A stretch of DNA of 64,000 nucleotides from Arthrobacter sp. UKPF54-2 (lineage in GTDB: Bacteria; Actinomycetota; Actinomycetes; Actinomycetales; Micrococcaceae). The stretch covers positions 1,116,001-1,180,000 of the forward strand of contig NZ_CP040174.1 in NCBI RefSeq assembly GCF_007858535.1, written 5' to 3'. Below are positions 1 to 7,034 of the stretch, in pieces (within the stretch, counting starts at the first letter, position 1; the number at the start of each line of letters is the position of its first letter). A program made the translations under genes and the position numbers. The notes below the pieces were generated by a model, which was not told the DNA's origin, did not search any database, and saw only the letters and a list, made by a program, of their open reading frames with translations.

Positions 1-320
1 AACTCCGCGACGAGTTCCGCCAGCAGCGGGATCGGCTCCGCGCCGGCGATCCGGGCCTTGGCCACGGTCTCAGCGCTCAGCTCGGAAATCCGGCCGCTGC
101 CGTCCGTGACACGGTCCAGGGTTTCGTCGTGGAAGAGGAGCAGAACGCCGTCGGCGGTGGTGTGCACGTCGGCTTCCAGATAGCGGTAGCCGAGGGCGAC
201 GGCGGCGCGGAACGCGGCCATGGTGTTCTCGGCGCCTTCCGGCGAGAAGCCGCGGTGGGCCATGGCCACGGGCTCGCCCGCAGCGCCGCCGTGGGCCAGG
301 AAGGGGTGCGGGTCGGTCAC
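1..320 (-). CDS. Glycerophosphodiester phosphodiesterase (partial, 3' end outside window)
   Basis: Cytosolic GDPD-family enzyme that would hydrolyse glycerophosphodiesters to glycerol-3-phosphate and an alcohol. The N-terminal 106 residues are present. Visible family motifs are MAHRGFSPEGAENTMAAF (catalytic His-Arg and the Glu-Asn pair) and EADVHTTADGVLLLFHD (metal-binding Glu/Asp and the second catalytic His). There is no signal peptide, unlike periplasmic GlpQ, so it resembles the cytoplasmic UgpQ type. The GTG start at 320 is preceded by TACGCT and six bases, a leaderless-type promoter, and no in-frame ATG fits the conserved N-terminus. The C-terminus runs off the left edge. Confidence 0.9.
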   Translation of the reverse strand, partial: MTDPHPFLAHGGAAGEPVAMAHRGFSPEGAENTMAAFRAAVALGYRYLEADVHTTADGVLLLFHDETLDRVTDGSGRISELSAETVAKARIAGAEPIPLLAELVAE

Positions 321-345
321 TCTTGAAGCGTACCCTCAGGTGCGC

Positions 346-591
346 TCAGGAACCCTGCGGCAGGATCTCCACCCCGTCGCTGCAGTGCAGCAGCGTGCGG
401 CCGCCGCCGTCGAGGTCCACCCAGACCGTGGTGTGGTCCACCGTCAGGGCGTCCACAAACCCGCCGGTCTCGTACCCGGGCGCCAGCCGGACCCGCACGC
501 GGTCGCCCTGGCGCAGGCTCTGCCAGTGCGCGTCCGGAGCCACCCGCCGCAGCGGTTGCTCATCACGATGTCGGTTACCGTTCCTGGCCAT
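346..591 (-). CDS. Conserved small hypothetical protein (81 aa)
   Basis: Basic, soluble 81-residue protein starting MARNGNRHRDEQ. The C-terminal half looks like a small beta-rich fold (GDRVRVRLAPGYETGG, then TTVWVDLDGGGRTLLH), reminiscent of a short SH3-like or KOW-like barrel, but I do not recognise a named family. The ATG at 591 was chosen over the upstream one at 612 because GAGGGTGGGG lies 5-6 nt before it. A TAGGCT -10 box at 633-638 could serve it. It lies downstream of the HAD phosphatase on the same strand, 142 nt away, and upstream of the GDPD gene. Function unknown. Confidence 0.7.
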   Translation of the reverse strand: MARNGNRHRDEQPLRRVAPDAHWQSLRQGDRVRVRLAPGYETGGFVDALTVDHTTVWVDLDGGGRTLLHCSDGVEILPQGS

Positions 592-732
592 GATTGCCCC
601 ACCCTCAGTCATACGATCCGTTCGGTGCTGCCAGCCTAGGAGTCCAAGGTGAACGGCAGTTGTCCGCCAGCTGGGAATCCCGTGACCGCCGGGGGCCGTT
701 GGGGTCGGTCGGGTCGCGTGGCTTACGGGCGA

Positions 733-1551
733 TTACGGGAGCCGGACGCCCAGTTCGGCGAGCTTGGCTTCGAGGATCTGGGCGACGCCATCGTCGTCGA
801 AGTGCGGTGCCTGCTGGCCGGCGGCACGGATGGCCTCCGGGTGGCCGCTGGCCATGGCGTAGCCGTGCCCGGCCCAGCGCAGCATCTCGATGTCGTTGGG
901 CATGTCGCCGAACGCCACCACATCCTGAGCCTGCACGCCCAGGGATGCCGCGTATTCGGCCAGGGTCACGGCCTTGTTGACCCCGGGCAGGGACAGCTCC
1001 AGCAGCGCAATGTTGGGTGCGGAGTGTGTGGCGGCGGCCAGGTGGGCGACGGCCGGGGACACCTCGGCCAGGAACTCGTCCGCGGTACCCTCCCGGACGA
1101 TAGCGAGGAACTTGACGACGGCGTCGTCCGCGCTGAGCGTCTGGTGCAGCGGGGCCGGCGTGAACTCGGCGAGCAGCCCGCTGGAGCCGGTGCCGAGGAA
1201 GCCCGGTTCCAGGTGGAAACCGGTAAGGGTTTCGGCTGCGAACAGCGCGGAGGGGCGCAGCCGCTGGATGATCCGGCGGGCCTCGAAGACGGCGTCGAGC
1301 TCCAACGCGCGGGCGGACACCACACGGTCCGCCTCCAGATCCCAGACCACCGCACCGTTGGAGCAGATGACGGTGCCGGCGTGGCCCAGCTGGTCCTGCA
1401 GCGGGTGCAGCCAGCGCGGCGGGCGGCCCGTGACAAAGACCAGTTCCACCCCGGCGTCACGGCAGGCATGGAAGGCACGCACGGTCCGGTCGCTGATCTT
1501 GCCGTCGTGGCCGAGGATCGTTCCGTCAATATCACTTGCTACCAGCCGCAT
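733..1551 (-). CDS. HAD-superfamily phosphatase, Cof type
   Basis: 272-residue Cof/IIB-type HAD hydrolase, probably a cytosolic sugar-phosphate or nucleotide phosphatase. Motif I is VASDIDGTIL (nucleophile D7, acid D9), motif II is FVTGRPP, the motif III Lys lies in NKAVTL, and motif IV is FGDMPNDIEML. The large insert between motifs II and III is the C2B cap typical of the family. Length is normal for Cof proteins. The start ATG lies six bases after a TAGACT box (1558-1563) with no Shine-Dalgarno, so it is probably leaderless. Substrate cannot be told from sequence. Confidence 0.92.
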   Translation of the reverse strand: MRLVASDIDGTILGHDGKISDRTVRAFHACRDAGVELVFVTGRPPRWLHPLQDQLGHAGTVICSNGAVVWDLEADRVVSARALELDAVFEARRIIQRLRPSALFAAETLTGFHLEPGFLGTGSSGLLAEFTPAPLHQTLSADDAVVKFLAIVREGTADEFLAEVSPAVAHLAAATHSAPNIALLELSLPGVNKAVTLAEYAASLGVQAQDVVAFGDMPNDIEMLRWAGHGYAMASGHPEAIRAAGQQAPHFDDDGVAQILEAKLAELGVRLP

Positions 1552-1580
1552 GCTGCCAGTCTACGTGGGCGGCGGCGGCG

Positions 1581-1648
1581 CCGTTTCGACGGTTCCCAGC
1601 CCGTTCGACGCGCGGAGTCGTCTTGGGCGCAGGGAACCGTCGAAACGG
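1581..1648. repeat. Long inverted repeat, copy 1 of a dispersed palindromic element
   Basis: A perfect 17-bp arm, CCGTTTCGACGGTTCCC at 1581-1597, is repeated in reverse complement at 1632-1648 around a 34-nt loop that contains a second CGTTCGACG-like block. It lies just after the stop of the PEBP gene (minus strand) and just before the HAD gene, so it could act as a transcription terminator. A related element with the same arm core and CTCGACG loop occurs at 20075-20142, which marks it as a dispersed family rather than an isolated hairpin. Confidence 0.85.
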
Positions 1649-1672
1649 GGACATGGGGGCGGCCGGCGGCGG

Positions 1673-2170
1673 TCAGTGCCGTTCGTAGATGCCGGTCAGG
1701 GACGCCCGGGCCAGGACGTGCGGGCCAAGCTTGGCCTCCAGCTTGGCCGGGGACGCACCCGCATCGAGCCCGGACTTCTCCACGTTCAGGGCGAGCACCG
1801 TCACGACGTAGCGGTGCGGACCGTGGCCTTTGGGCGGGGCCGCCCCCAGGTAGCCGGCCGAACCGCCGTCGTTCCGGAGCTGGAAGGCCCCGAGGGGCAG
1901 GCCTCCGCCGTGCCGCGAGCCGGCGCCGGCTGGCAGCGAGGTGACGTCCGCCGGGATGTCCAGCACGGCCCAGTGCCAGAAGCCCCCGTGGCCGGGGGCG
2001 TCCGGGTCGAATACCGTAACGGCGTAGCTCCGGGTGCCGGCGGGGGCGCCGCTCCAATGCAGGGGCAGTGATTCGTCCCGGCCGCCGGGTCCGGTCGCAG
2101 CGCCGCGCTGGGCCGCGGGCAGGACCTGGCCGTCCTCGAAGGAGTCGCTGCGGAGCGTGAAGGTGGCCAT
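1673..2170 (-). CDS. YbhB/YbcL family Raf-kinase-inhibitor-like (PEBP) protein
   Basis: 165-residue phosphatidylethanolamine-binding-protein family member. The two PEBP signatures are present: VFDPDAPGHGGFWHWAVLDI (ligand pocket Asp/Pro and the FxHW block) and GPHRYVVTVLAL. No signal sequence, so cytosolic, like E. coli YbhB. The molecular role of bacterial PEBPs is unresolved; small-molecule or phospho-ligand binding is inferred from the pocket. It starts 9 nt after the stop of the PfkB kinase gene with GAGAGGAAGCC as ribosome site, so the two form an operon. Confidence 0.93.
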   Translation of the reverse strand: MATFTLRSDSFEDGQVLPAAQRGAATGPGGRDESLPLHWSGAPAGTRSYAVTVFDPDAPGHGGFWHWAVLDIPADVTSLPAGAGSRHGGGLPLGAFQLRNDGGSAGYLGAAPPKGHGPHRYVVTVLALNVEKSGLDAGASPAKLEAKLGPHVLARASLTGIYERH

Positions 2171-2179
2171 GGCTTCCTC

Positions 2180-3151
2180 TCAGTTGCTGGTGAGGCCCGC
2201 ACTTTCCGGGTCGAGTTCCATCTGGTGCACTTCGGCCCGGGTGGGCGGGTTGGCGCCGGCGCGAGAGACCGTGACGGCGGCCGCCGCGGCGGCGCGGGCG
2301 AGGAGTTCGCGCAGGCTGCCGGCCGAGAGTTCGCGCAGTTCCTTGCGGTTCTGGGCTCCGTTGAGGCCCAGGTCCACGATGCCGGAGAGCAGCGCCGCCA
2401 TAAAGGAGTCGCCTGCGCCGACGGTGTCCGCGACTTTCACCGGCGGGGCCGGGGCGTGCGCCTCGCCGGAGGCGTTGACCGCCCACGGGCCCGCCGAGCC
2501 GCGCGTGACCACCACCATGGCGGGCCCCTCCGACCCGCCGAGCGAGAGCCAGCGCCGCGCCGAATCCAGCGGATCCACGCCGGGGTAGAGCCATTCGAGG
2601 TCCTCGTCGGAGGCCTTGACCACGTCCGCGAGGGTGACGAACTTTTCGGCCTGGCGGCGCGCGTAGTCGGCGTCGGTGATGATGCTGGGCCGGCAGTTGG
2701 GATCGAAGCTCACCGTGGTTGAAGGGTGGGCATGTTCGACGGCGGCGAGCACTTCCGCGGCGCCGGGCGCCAGCATGGTCGCGATCGAGCCGGTGTGCAG
2801 CAGGGTGCTGCCCTGCAGCATAAAGGGCAGCCGGTCCGCGAGGCCGGGCAGCTCCCAGGCGAGGTCGAAGGTGTAGCTCGCGGCGCCGTCGTCGTCGATC
2901 TGGGCGGTGGCCACCGACGTCGGCAATTCATCGGGTCCCAGCGGGAGCAGCACCGAACTGGACTTCAGGTGCGCCGCGACGGCCTCCCCGTAGGCGTCCC
3001 GGCCGTAGCGCCCGATGAACTGCACCGGGTGGTCCAGGCGGGCCAGGCCCACCGCAACATTCAGGGGGCTGCCGCCCACATGGGCCTGGATACCTGAGGA
3101 GCGCTGGACGACATCAACCAGGGCCTCACCGATGACTGTGAGCATGCTCAT
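2180..3151 (-). CDS. PfkB-family carbohydrate kinase
   Basis: 323-residue ribokinase/fructokinase-like enzyme that would phosphorylate a sugar with ATP. It has the N-terminal glycine pair region GGSPLNVAVGLARL (substrate binding and lid) and the C-terminal PfkB signature DTVGAGDSFMAALLSG with the catalytic-base Asp. Length is normal. It most resembles fructokinase-type members (GEALVDVV start), but the substrate is not fixed by sequence. A second in-frame ATG two codons in (3145) is an equally possible start. It is transcribed divergently from the MFS exporter and is followed by the PEBP gene. The shared 86-bp intergenic region carries a CsoR-type operator close to the exporter. Confidence 0.9.
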   Translation of the reverse strand: MSMLTVIGEALVDVVQRSSGIQAHVGGSPLNVAVGLARLDHPVQFIGRYGRDAYGEAVAAHLKSSSVLLPLGPDELPTSVATAQIDDDGAASYTFDLAWELPGLADRLPFMLQGSTLLHTGSIATMLAPGAAEVLAAVEHAHPSTTVSFDPNCRPSIITDADYARRQAEKFVTLADVVKASDEDLEWLYPGVDPLDSARRWLSLGGSEGPAMVVVTRGSAGPWAVNASGEAHAPAPPVKVADTVGAGDSFMAALLSGIVDLGLNGAQNRKELRELSAGSLRELLARAAAAAAVTVSRAGANPPTRAEVHQMELDPESAGLTSN

Positions 3152-3202
3152 ACTCTGCCAGAGAACGTGGCCCGGCGCTCCTGTGAACCGGCGGCGGATG
3201 AT

Positions 3203-3229
3203 TTGAGTGCATACCCCCAGGGGTATAAT
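3203..3229 (+). promoter_or_regulatory. Promoter with CsoR/CstR-type operator over its -10 region
   Basis: Positions 3211-3226 read ATACCCCCAGGGGTAT, two perfect 7-bp arms (ATACCCC/GGGGTAT) around CA. The right arm runs into a consensus TATAAT at 3224-3229. A weak -35 (TTGAGT, 3203-3208) lies 15 bp upstream. The G/C-tract palindrome is the hallmark of operators bound by CsoR/RcnR/CstR (DUF156) repressors. The start ATG of the MFS gene is 8 nt after the -10, implying a nearly leaderless transcript. No DUF156 repressor gene is visible in the window. Confidence 0.7.
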
Positions 3230-3237
3230 CTTTGACC

Positions 3238-4503
3238 ATGGCAGACACTGATATTCCGGCGGGCCGGAGCGCCCTGGGACTGGGGCTGCGCCAAAACTTC
3301 GCCCAATTTATGCTGCTGGTGGCCGTCAACGCGCTCGTCGGCGGCACCCTGGGCCAGGAACGCACCGTGCTGCCCCTGCTGGCCAGCGACGTCTTCCATC
3401 TCGACAAATACACGGGCGCGCTGACCTACATCCTGGCCTTCGGGCTGGCCAAGGCCGCCACCAACTACTTCGCCGGGACCCTCTCCGACCGCTTCGGACG
3501 CAAGCCGGTGCTGGTGGCGGGATGGCTGATCGCCCTTCCCGTCCCGCTGCTGCTGATCTTCGGCACCAGCTGGTCCTGGATTGTTGCCGCCAACGTGATC
3601 CTCGGCATCAGCCAGGGCCTGACCTGGTCCACCACGGTGGTCATGAAGATGGACCTGGTGGGCCCGAACCGGCGCGGCCTCGCGATGGGCTTCAACGAGG
3701 CGGCGGGCTACCTGGGCGTGGCCGGGACCGCCCTGATCACGGGCTACCTAGCCGCCTCCTACGGCCTGCGTCCGGCGCCGTTCCTGCTCGGCGCCGCGTA
3801 CATTGCCCTCGGCTTGGGCCTGTCCGTGCTCGCGGTGAAGGAGACCCACCACCACGCGAAGACCGAGGCGGCGAACCATGTGGACGCGCACGCTCGCGCC
3901 GGGGCGGGCCTGAGCACCCGCGAAATCTTCACCCTGACCAGCTTCCGGGACCGCTCGCTCTCCTCCGTGAGCCAGGCCGGGCTGGTGAACAACCTCAACG
4001 ACGGGCTGGCGTGGGGGCTGTTTCCGGTGCTCTTTGCCGGCGCAGGCCTCTCGATCGAGCGGATCGGCATCCTCGCGGCGGTGTACCCGGCGGTCTGGGG
4101 GGCGGTGCAACTGGTGACCGGTGCGGCATCGGACCGGCTGGGCCGCAAGTGGCTGATCGCGGGCGGCATGTTTGTCCAGGCCGCAGGGCTCGCGATGGTG
4201 GCTGCCGGCGGCGGCTTTGAAATCTGGCTGCTGGCGGCCGTCCTGCTGGGCGTCGGCACGGCGATGGTCTATCCCACCCTGCTGGCGGCCATCGGCGATG
4301 TGTCCCACCCCCAGTGGCGTGCCCGGTCGGTCGGCATCTACCGGCTCTGGCGCGACGGCGGCTTCGCCGTGGGCGCGCTGCTCTCGGGCCTGCTCGCGGA
4401 CGCTTATGGCATCCCGGCGGCTGTCTTCGTCGTCGCCGGCGTGACCGCGGCGTCCGGGCTCGTCGTCGCGGTCCGGATGCGCGGCACCGACCACCACGCG
4501 TAG
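3238..4503 (+). CDS. Major facilitator superfamily exporter
   Basis: 421-residue, 12-TM MFS permease. The signature loop between TM2 and TM3 is GTLSDRFGRKPVLV and its pseudo-repeat in the second half is GAASDRLGRKWLIA. The central cytoplasmic loop holds a His-rich patch (KETHHHAKTEAANHVDAHA), possibly metal-responsive. The ATG at 3238 is preferred to an in-frame TTG at 3232 because of the TATAAT 8 nt upstream and the lack of a Shine-Dalgarno. The operator over the -10 suggests repression by a Cu/Ni/Co- or persulfide-sensing CsoR-family protein, so the cargo may relate to metal or sulfur stress; this is inference. It converges with nhaA, 12 nt away. Confidence 0.9.
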   Translation: MADTDIPAGRSALGLGLRQNFAQFMLLVAVNALVGGTLGQERTVLPLLASDVFHLDKYTGALTYILAFGLAKAATNYFAGTLSDRFGRKPVLVAGWLIALPVPLLLIFGTSWSWIVAANVILGISQGLTWSTTVVMKMDLVGPNRRGLAMGFNEAAGYLGVAGTALITGYLAASYGLRPAPFLLGAAYIALGLGLSVLAVKETHHHAKTEAANHVDAHARAGAGLSTREIFTLTSFRDRSLSSVSQAGLVNNLNDGLAWGLFPVLFAGAGLSIERIGILAAVYPAVWGAVQLVTGAASDRLGRKWLIAGGMFVQAAGLAMVAAGGGFEIWLLAAVLLGVGTAMVYPTLLAAIGDVSHPQWRARSVGIYRLWRDGGFAVGALLSGLLADAYGIPAAVFVVAGVTAASGLVVAVRMRGTDHHA

Positions 4504-4515
4504 CGCCGGGGCCGG

Positions 4516-5877
4516 CTACGACCCCGCGGTGTCCTTCTCGTAGACGTCCGGGATTCCGTCGTTGTCCGAGTCGCGCTTCTCCTCTTCCTCCGCCGCCCGG
4601 TACTGCCGGTTCCGGGTCTTGAGCACCACCGTGGCCAAAACGGCGGCGAGCAGGGAGGCCGCCAGGATACCGACCTTGGCGTGGTCATCGTGGAGGCTGC
4701 CGTGCCCGAAACTGAGCTCGGCCACCAGCAGCGAAACGGTGAAGCCGATCCCGGCCAGGATCGAAACCCCAAAGACGTCGATCCACTTGAACGAGCTGTC
4801 CAGGCGGGCTCTGGTGGTCTTGGTCAACAGCCACGTGGTGCCCAGGATGCCGGCCGGCTTCCCCAGCACGAGGGCCAGGATGATGCCCAGGGCGACCGGG
4901 TCTGCCAGCGCCGAGCCGAGCCCTTCCCACCCGCCTACAGCGACACCGGCGGAAAAGAAGGCGAAGACCGGCACGGCGACGCCGGCTGAGATCGGTCGGA
5001 AGCGGTGCTCGAAGATCTCGGAGAGCCCCGGTCCGGCCTCCGGTCCCCCGCTCGCCTGGGAGCGGAGCACGGGGATGGCGAAGCCGAGCAGGACGCCGGC
5101 CACCGTGGCGTGGATGGCCGAGGCGTGCACCAGGGCCCAGGTGGCCAGGCCGATGGGCAGCAGGATGAGCCAGGCCGCTGGGGCTTTAAGCCCGAAGAAG
5201 CGGCGGTACCGGTGCGCGAGGTAGGTGTACAGGCCCAGCGGTACAAGAGCGAGCAGCAGCGGGGCGATTTGAATATCGCTTGAGTAGAAGACGGCGATGA
5301 TGGTGATCGCGATCAGGTCGTCCACCACGGCGAGGGTGAGCAGGAAGATCCGCAGCGCGCTCGGCAAGTGCGAGCCGATGATCGCGAGGACCGCGACGGC
5401 GAAGGCAATGTCCGTGGCGGTGGGGATCGCCCAGCCGCGCAGCGTTTCCGGGCTGCCGAGGTTGACGACGCCGTAGATCACCGCCGGGATGATGACCCCG
5501 CCCACGGCGGCCGCGACCGGCACCACCGACTTGTTCAGCTGGCGCAGGTCCCCGGCCACGAACTCGCGTTTGAGTTCCAGGCCGACCAGGAAGAAGAAGA
5601 TGGCGAGCAGTCCGTCGGCGGCCCAGGTCCCGAGGCTGAGGTTCAGGTGCCAGGGTTCGTAGCCGATTTTGAAGTCGCGGAGGGCGAAGTAGCTTTCCGA
5701 CGCCGGCGAATTGGCCCAGATCAGCGCGGCGACGGCGGCGGCGACGAGCAGGGCGCCGCCGACGGTTTCCTTGCGGAGGATTTCCCCGATGCGCAGGGAT
5801 TCGGCGTAGCTGCCGCGCCCGAAGATGGTCGGTCGGGGTTTCCCGGACAGGGGCGCGGGGGGCGGTGTGTGGCTCAT
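4516..5877 (-). CDS. nhaA: Na+/H+ antiporter NhaA
   Basis: 453-residue NhaA family electrogenic antiporter of the cytoplasmic membrane, exchanging external H+ for internal Na+ (pH and salt homeostasis). Diagnostic segments are [30 protein letters not shown] (the conserved Asp of TM4) and [14 protein letters not shown] (the ion-binding Asp pair of TM5). It is longer than E. coli NhaA (388 aa) because of a hydrophilic tail of about 35 residues. That tail ends in [14 protein letters not shown], a thrombospondin-type-3-like calcium-loop motif unusual for this family. AGGAC before the start ATG is a plausible ribosome site. Confidence 0.95.
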   Translation of the reverse strand: MSHTPPPAPLSGKPRPTIFGRGSYAESLRIGEILRKETVGGALLVAAAVAALIWANSPASESYFALRDFKIGYEPWHLNLSLGTWAADGLLAIFFFLVGLELKREFVAGDLRQLNKSVVPVAAAVGGVIIPAVIYGVVNLGSPETLRGWAIPTATDIAFAVAVLAIIGSHLPSALRIFLLTLAVVDDLIAITIIAVFYSSDIQIAPLLLALVPLGLYTYLAHRYRRFFGLKAPAAWLILLPIGLATWALVHASAIHATVAGVLLGFAIPVLRSQASGGPEAGPGLSEIFEHRFRPISAGVAVPVFAFFSAGVAVGGWEGLGSALADPVALGIILALVLGKPAGILGTTWLLTKTTRARLDSSFKWIDVFGVSILAGIGFTVSLLVAELSFGHGSLHDDHAKVGILAASLLAAVLATVVLKTRNRQYRAAEEEEKRDSDNDGIPDVYEKDTAGS

Positions 5878-6000
5878 GCGGGAGTCCTAAAAGTTGGGTC
5901 GACTGAACTATGCCGACCAGACTTCCCGGCGCACCTGAGTCCAGTTTAGGCGATGACCGGCGCTCCCGACGCCCGGGCCCGGCGCCAGGCCGGCTCGGGC

Positions 6001-6891
6001 TCAGCCCAGCAGTTGCTGGACCAGCTCCCGGCATTTCCGGTACGCGGGCGCCTTTGGCTCGATCAGGGCGAAGTGGTCGCCGGGGACCTTGAGGAGCTGG
6101 ACCGGGGCGCCGCCGGCCTTGGCCGCTGCAGCGTAGGATTCGGACTGGCTCAACGGGACGGTGTCGTCCTCTGTGGTGTGCACGGCGTAGACGGGGATCC
6201 GCAGCGGCACCGCGCTCATCGGATCGGCGAACTTATGCCGTTTGGGGTATTTATCGGAGGATCCGCCCAGGAAATTGCTCACGGCGCCGTTGCTGAGGTT
6301 CAAGCGCTCGGCATCGGCCAGGTTCAGCAGCCCGGACTGGCTGACTACCCCGGTGAGGTGCACCGCGGCGTCGCCGTTCTGGCGCTGGAGCTGGCGGTCC
6401 GCGTCAGGGGCGCCAAGCTCGCCGAGCCGGCTGCGGCCGGCCGCCCAGACGGCCAGGTGCCCGCCGGCCGAGTGGCCCAGCGCCACCACGCGGTCCAGGC
6501 CGAGGCTGTGTTCGGCCCCAATGTCACGGAGTTTGTCGATCCCGGCGAGGACGTCGGCGAAGGTGTTCGGCCAGCCGCCGCCGTTGCCGGCCCGCCGGTA
6601 CTCGAGGTTCCAGGCGGCGACGCCGTGCGCGGCAAGGTCCTTGGCCAGCGGTTCGCCGAGTTCGGCCCCGTACTGCGAACGCCAGTAGCCGCCGTGGATA
6701 ACCACCGCCACGCCCCTGGGCTGGGCCGCGTCGGGGAGGAAAAGCTCCCCCCACTGGCTCGCGTCGTCGCCGTAGTGGTACTTCTGCCGCTTCACTGTGT
6801 CCTCCTTGGGGCCCGGTGAACAGGCGGTGGCTGCCCCCAGTGTCACCGCCGCTGCGGCCGCCAAGAAAGCACGACGCCGCACATCAGCCAT
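6001..6891 (-). CDS. Alpha/beta-hydrolase lipoprotein (carboxylesterase/arylformamidase-like)
   Basis: 296-residue secreted esterase. The N-terminus has twin arginines (RRRAFLAAAAAV) and a lipobox (GAATAC), so it is likely a Tat-exported lipoprotein anchored outside the membrane. The fold is alpha/beta hydrolase: oxyanion segment VVIHGGYW, nucleophile elbow LGHSAGGHLAVW, an acid in HTTEDDTVPL and catalytic His in PGDHFALIEP. HGGYW followed by GHSAGGH is typical of kynurenine-formamidase-like esterases, but an extracytoplasmic lipoprotein would not act in tryptophan catabolism, so the substrate is unknown. The start has TAGGCT six bases upstream (6898-6903), a leaderless arrangement. It is divergent from the alarmone synthetase. 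Confidence 0.88.
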   Translation of the reverse strand: MADVRRRAFLAAAAAVTLGAATACSPGPKEDTVKRQKYHYGDDASQWGELFLPDAAQPRGVAVVIHGGYWRSQYGAELGEPLAKDLAAHGVAAWNLEYRRAGNGGGWPNTFADVLAGIDKLRDIGAEHSLGLDRVVALGHSAGGHLAVWAAGRSRLGELGAPDADRQLQRQNGDAAVHLTGVVSQSGLLNLADAERLNLSNGAVSNFLGGSSDKYPKRHKFADPMSAVPLRIPVYAVHTTEDDTVPLSQSESYAAAAKAGGAPVQLLKVPGDHFALIEPKAPAYRKCRELVQQLLG

Positions 6892-6937
6892 GTGCAGAGC
6901 CTACCTTGGGCGCCGGGCGGCGCCGCTGAAGGCGGCT

Positions 6938-6986
6938 CCGTATTGCGGCCGCAGGGTGGCGGCAGGGTGGCCGTATTGCGGCCGCA
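6938..6986. repeat. Two 16-bp direct repeats in a divergent promoter region
   Basis: CCGTATTGCGGCCGCA occurs at 6938-6953 and again at 6971-6986, a 33-bp period (three helical turns). It lies between the esterase-lipoprotein and the alarmone-synthetase start codons. Each copy contains the palindrome TGCGGCCGCA. The spacing would suit a regulator binding twice on the same face of the helix, but no regulator is assigned. Confidence 0.6.
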
Positions 6987-7034
6987 CCGCGGTGCGCCCG
7001 GTCCGCTGTCAGAGCCGGGCCGTAAGCTAGGCCC

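Noticed and set aside
649..1944. 431-residue plus-strand frame opposite the HAD and PEBP genes
   Set aside because: Antisense to two recognised proteins; no recognisable domain.
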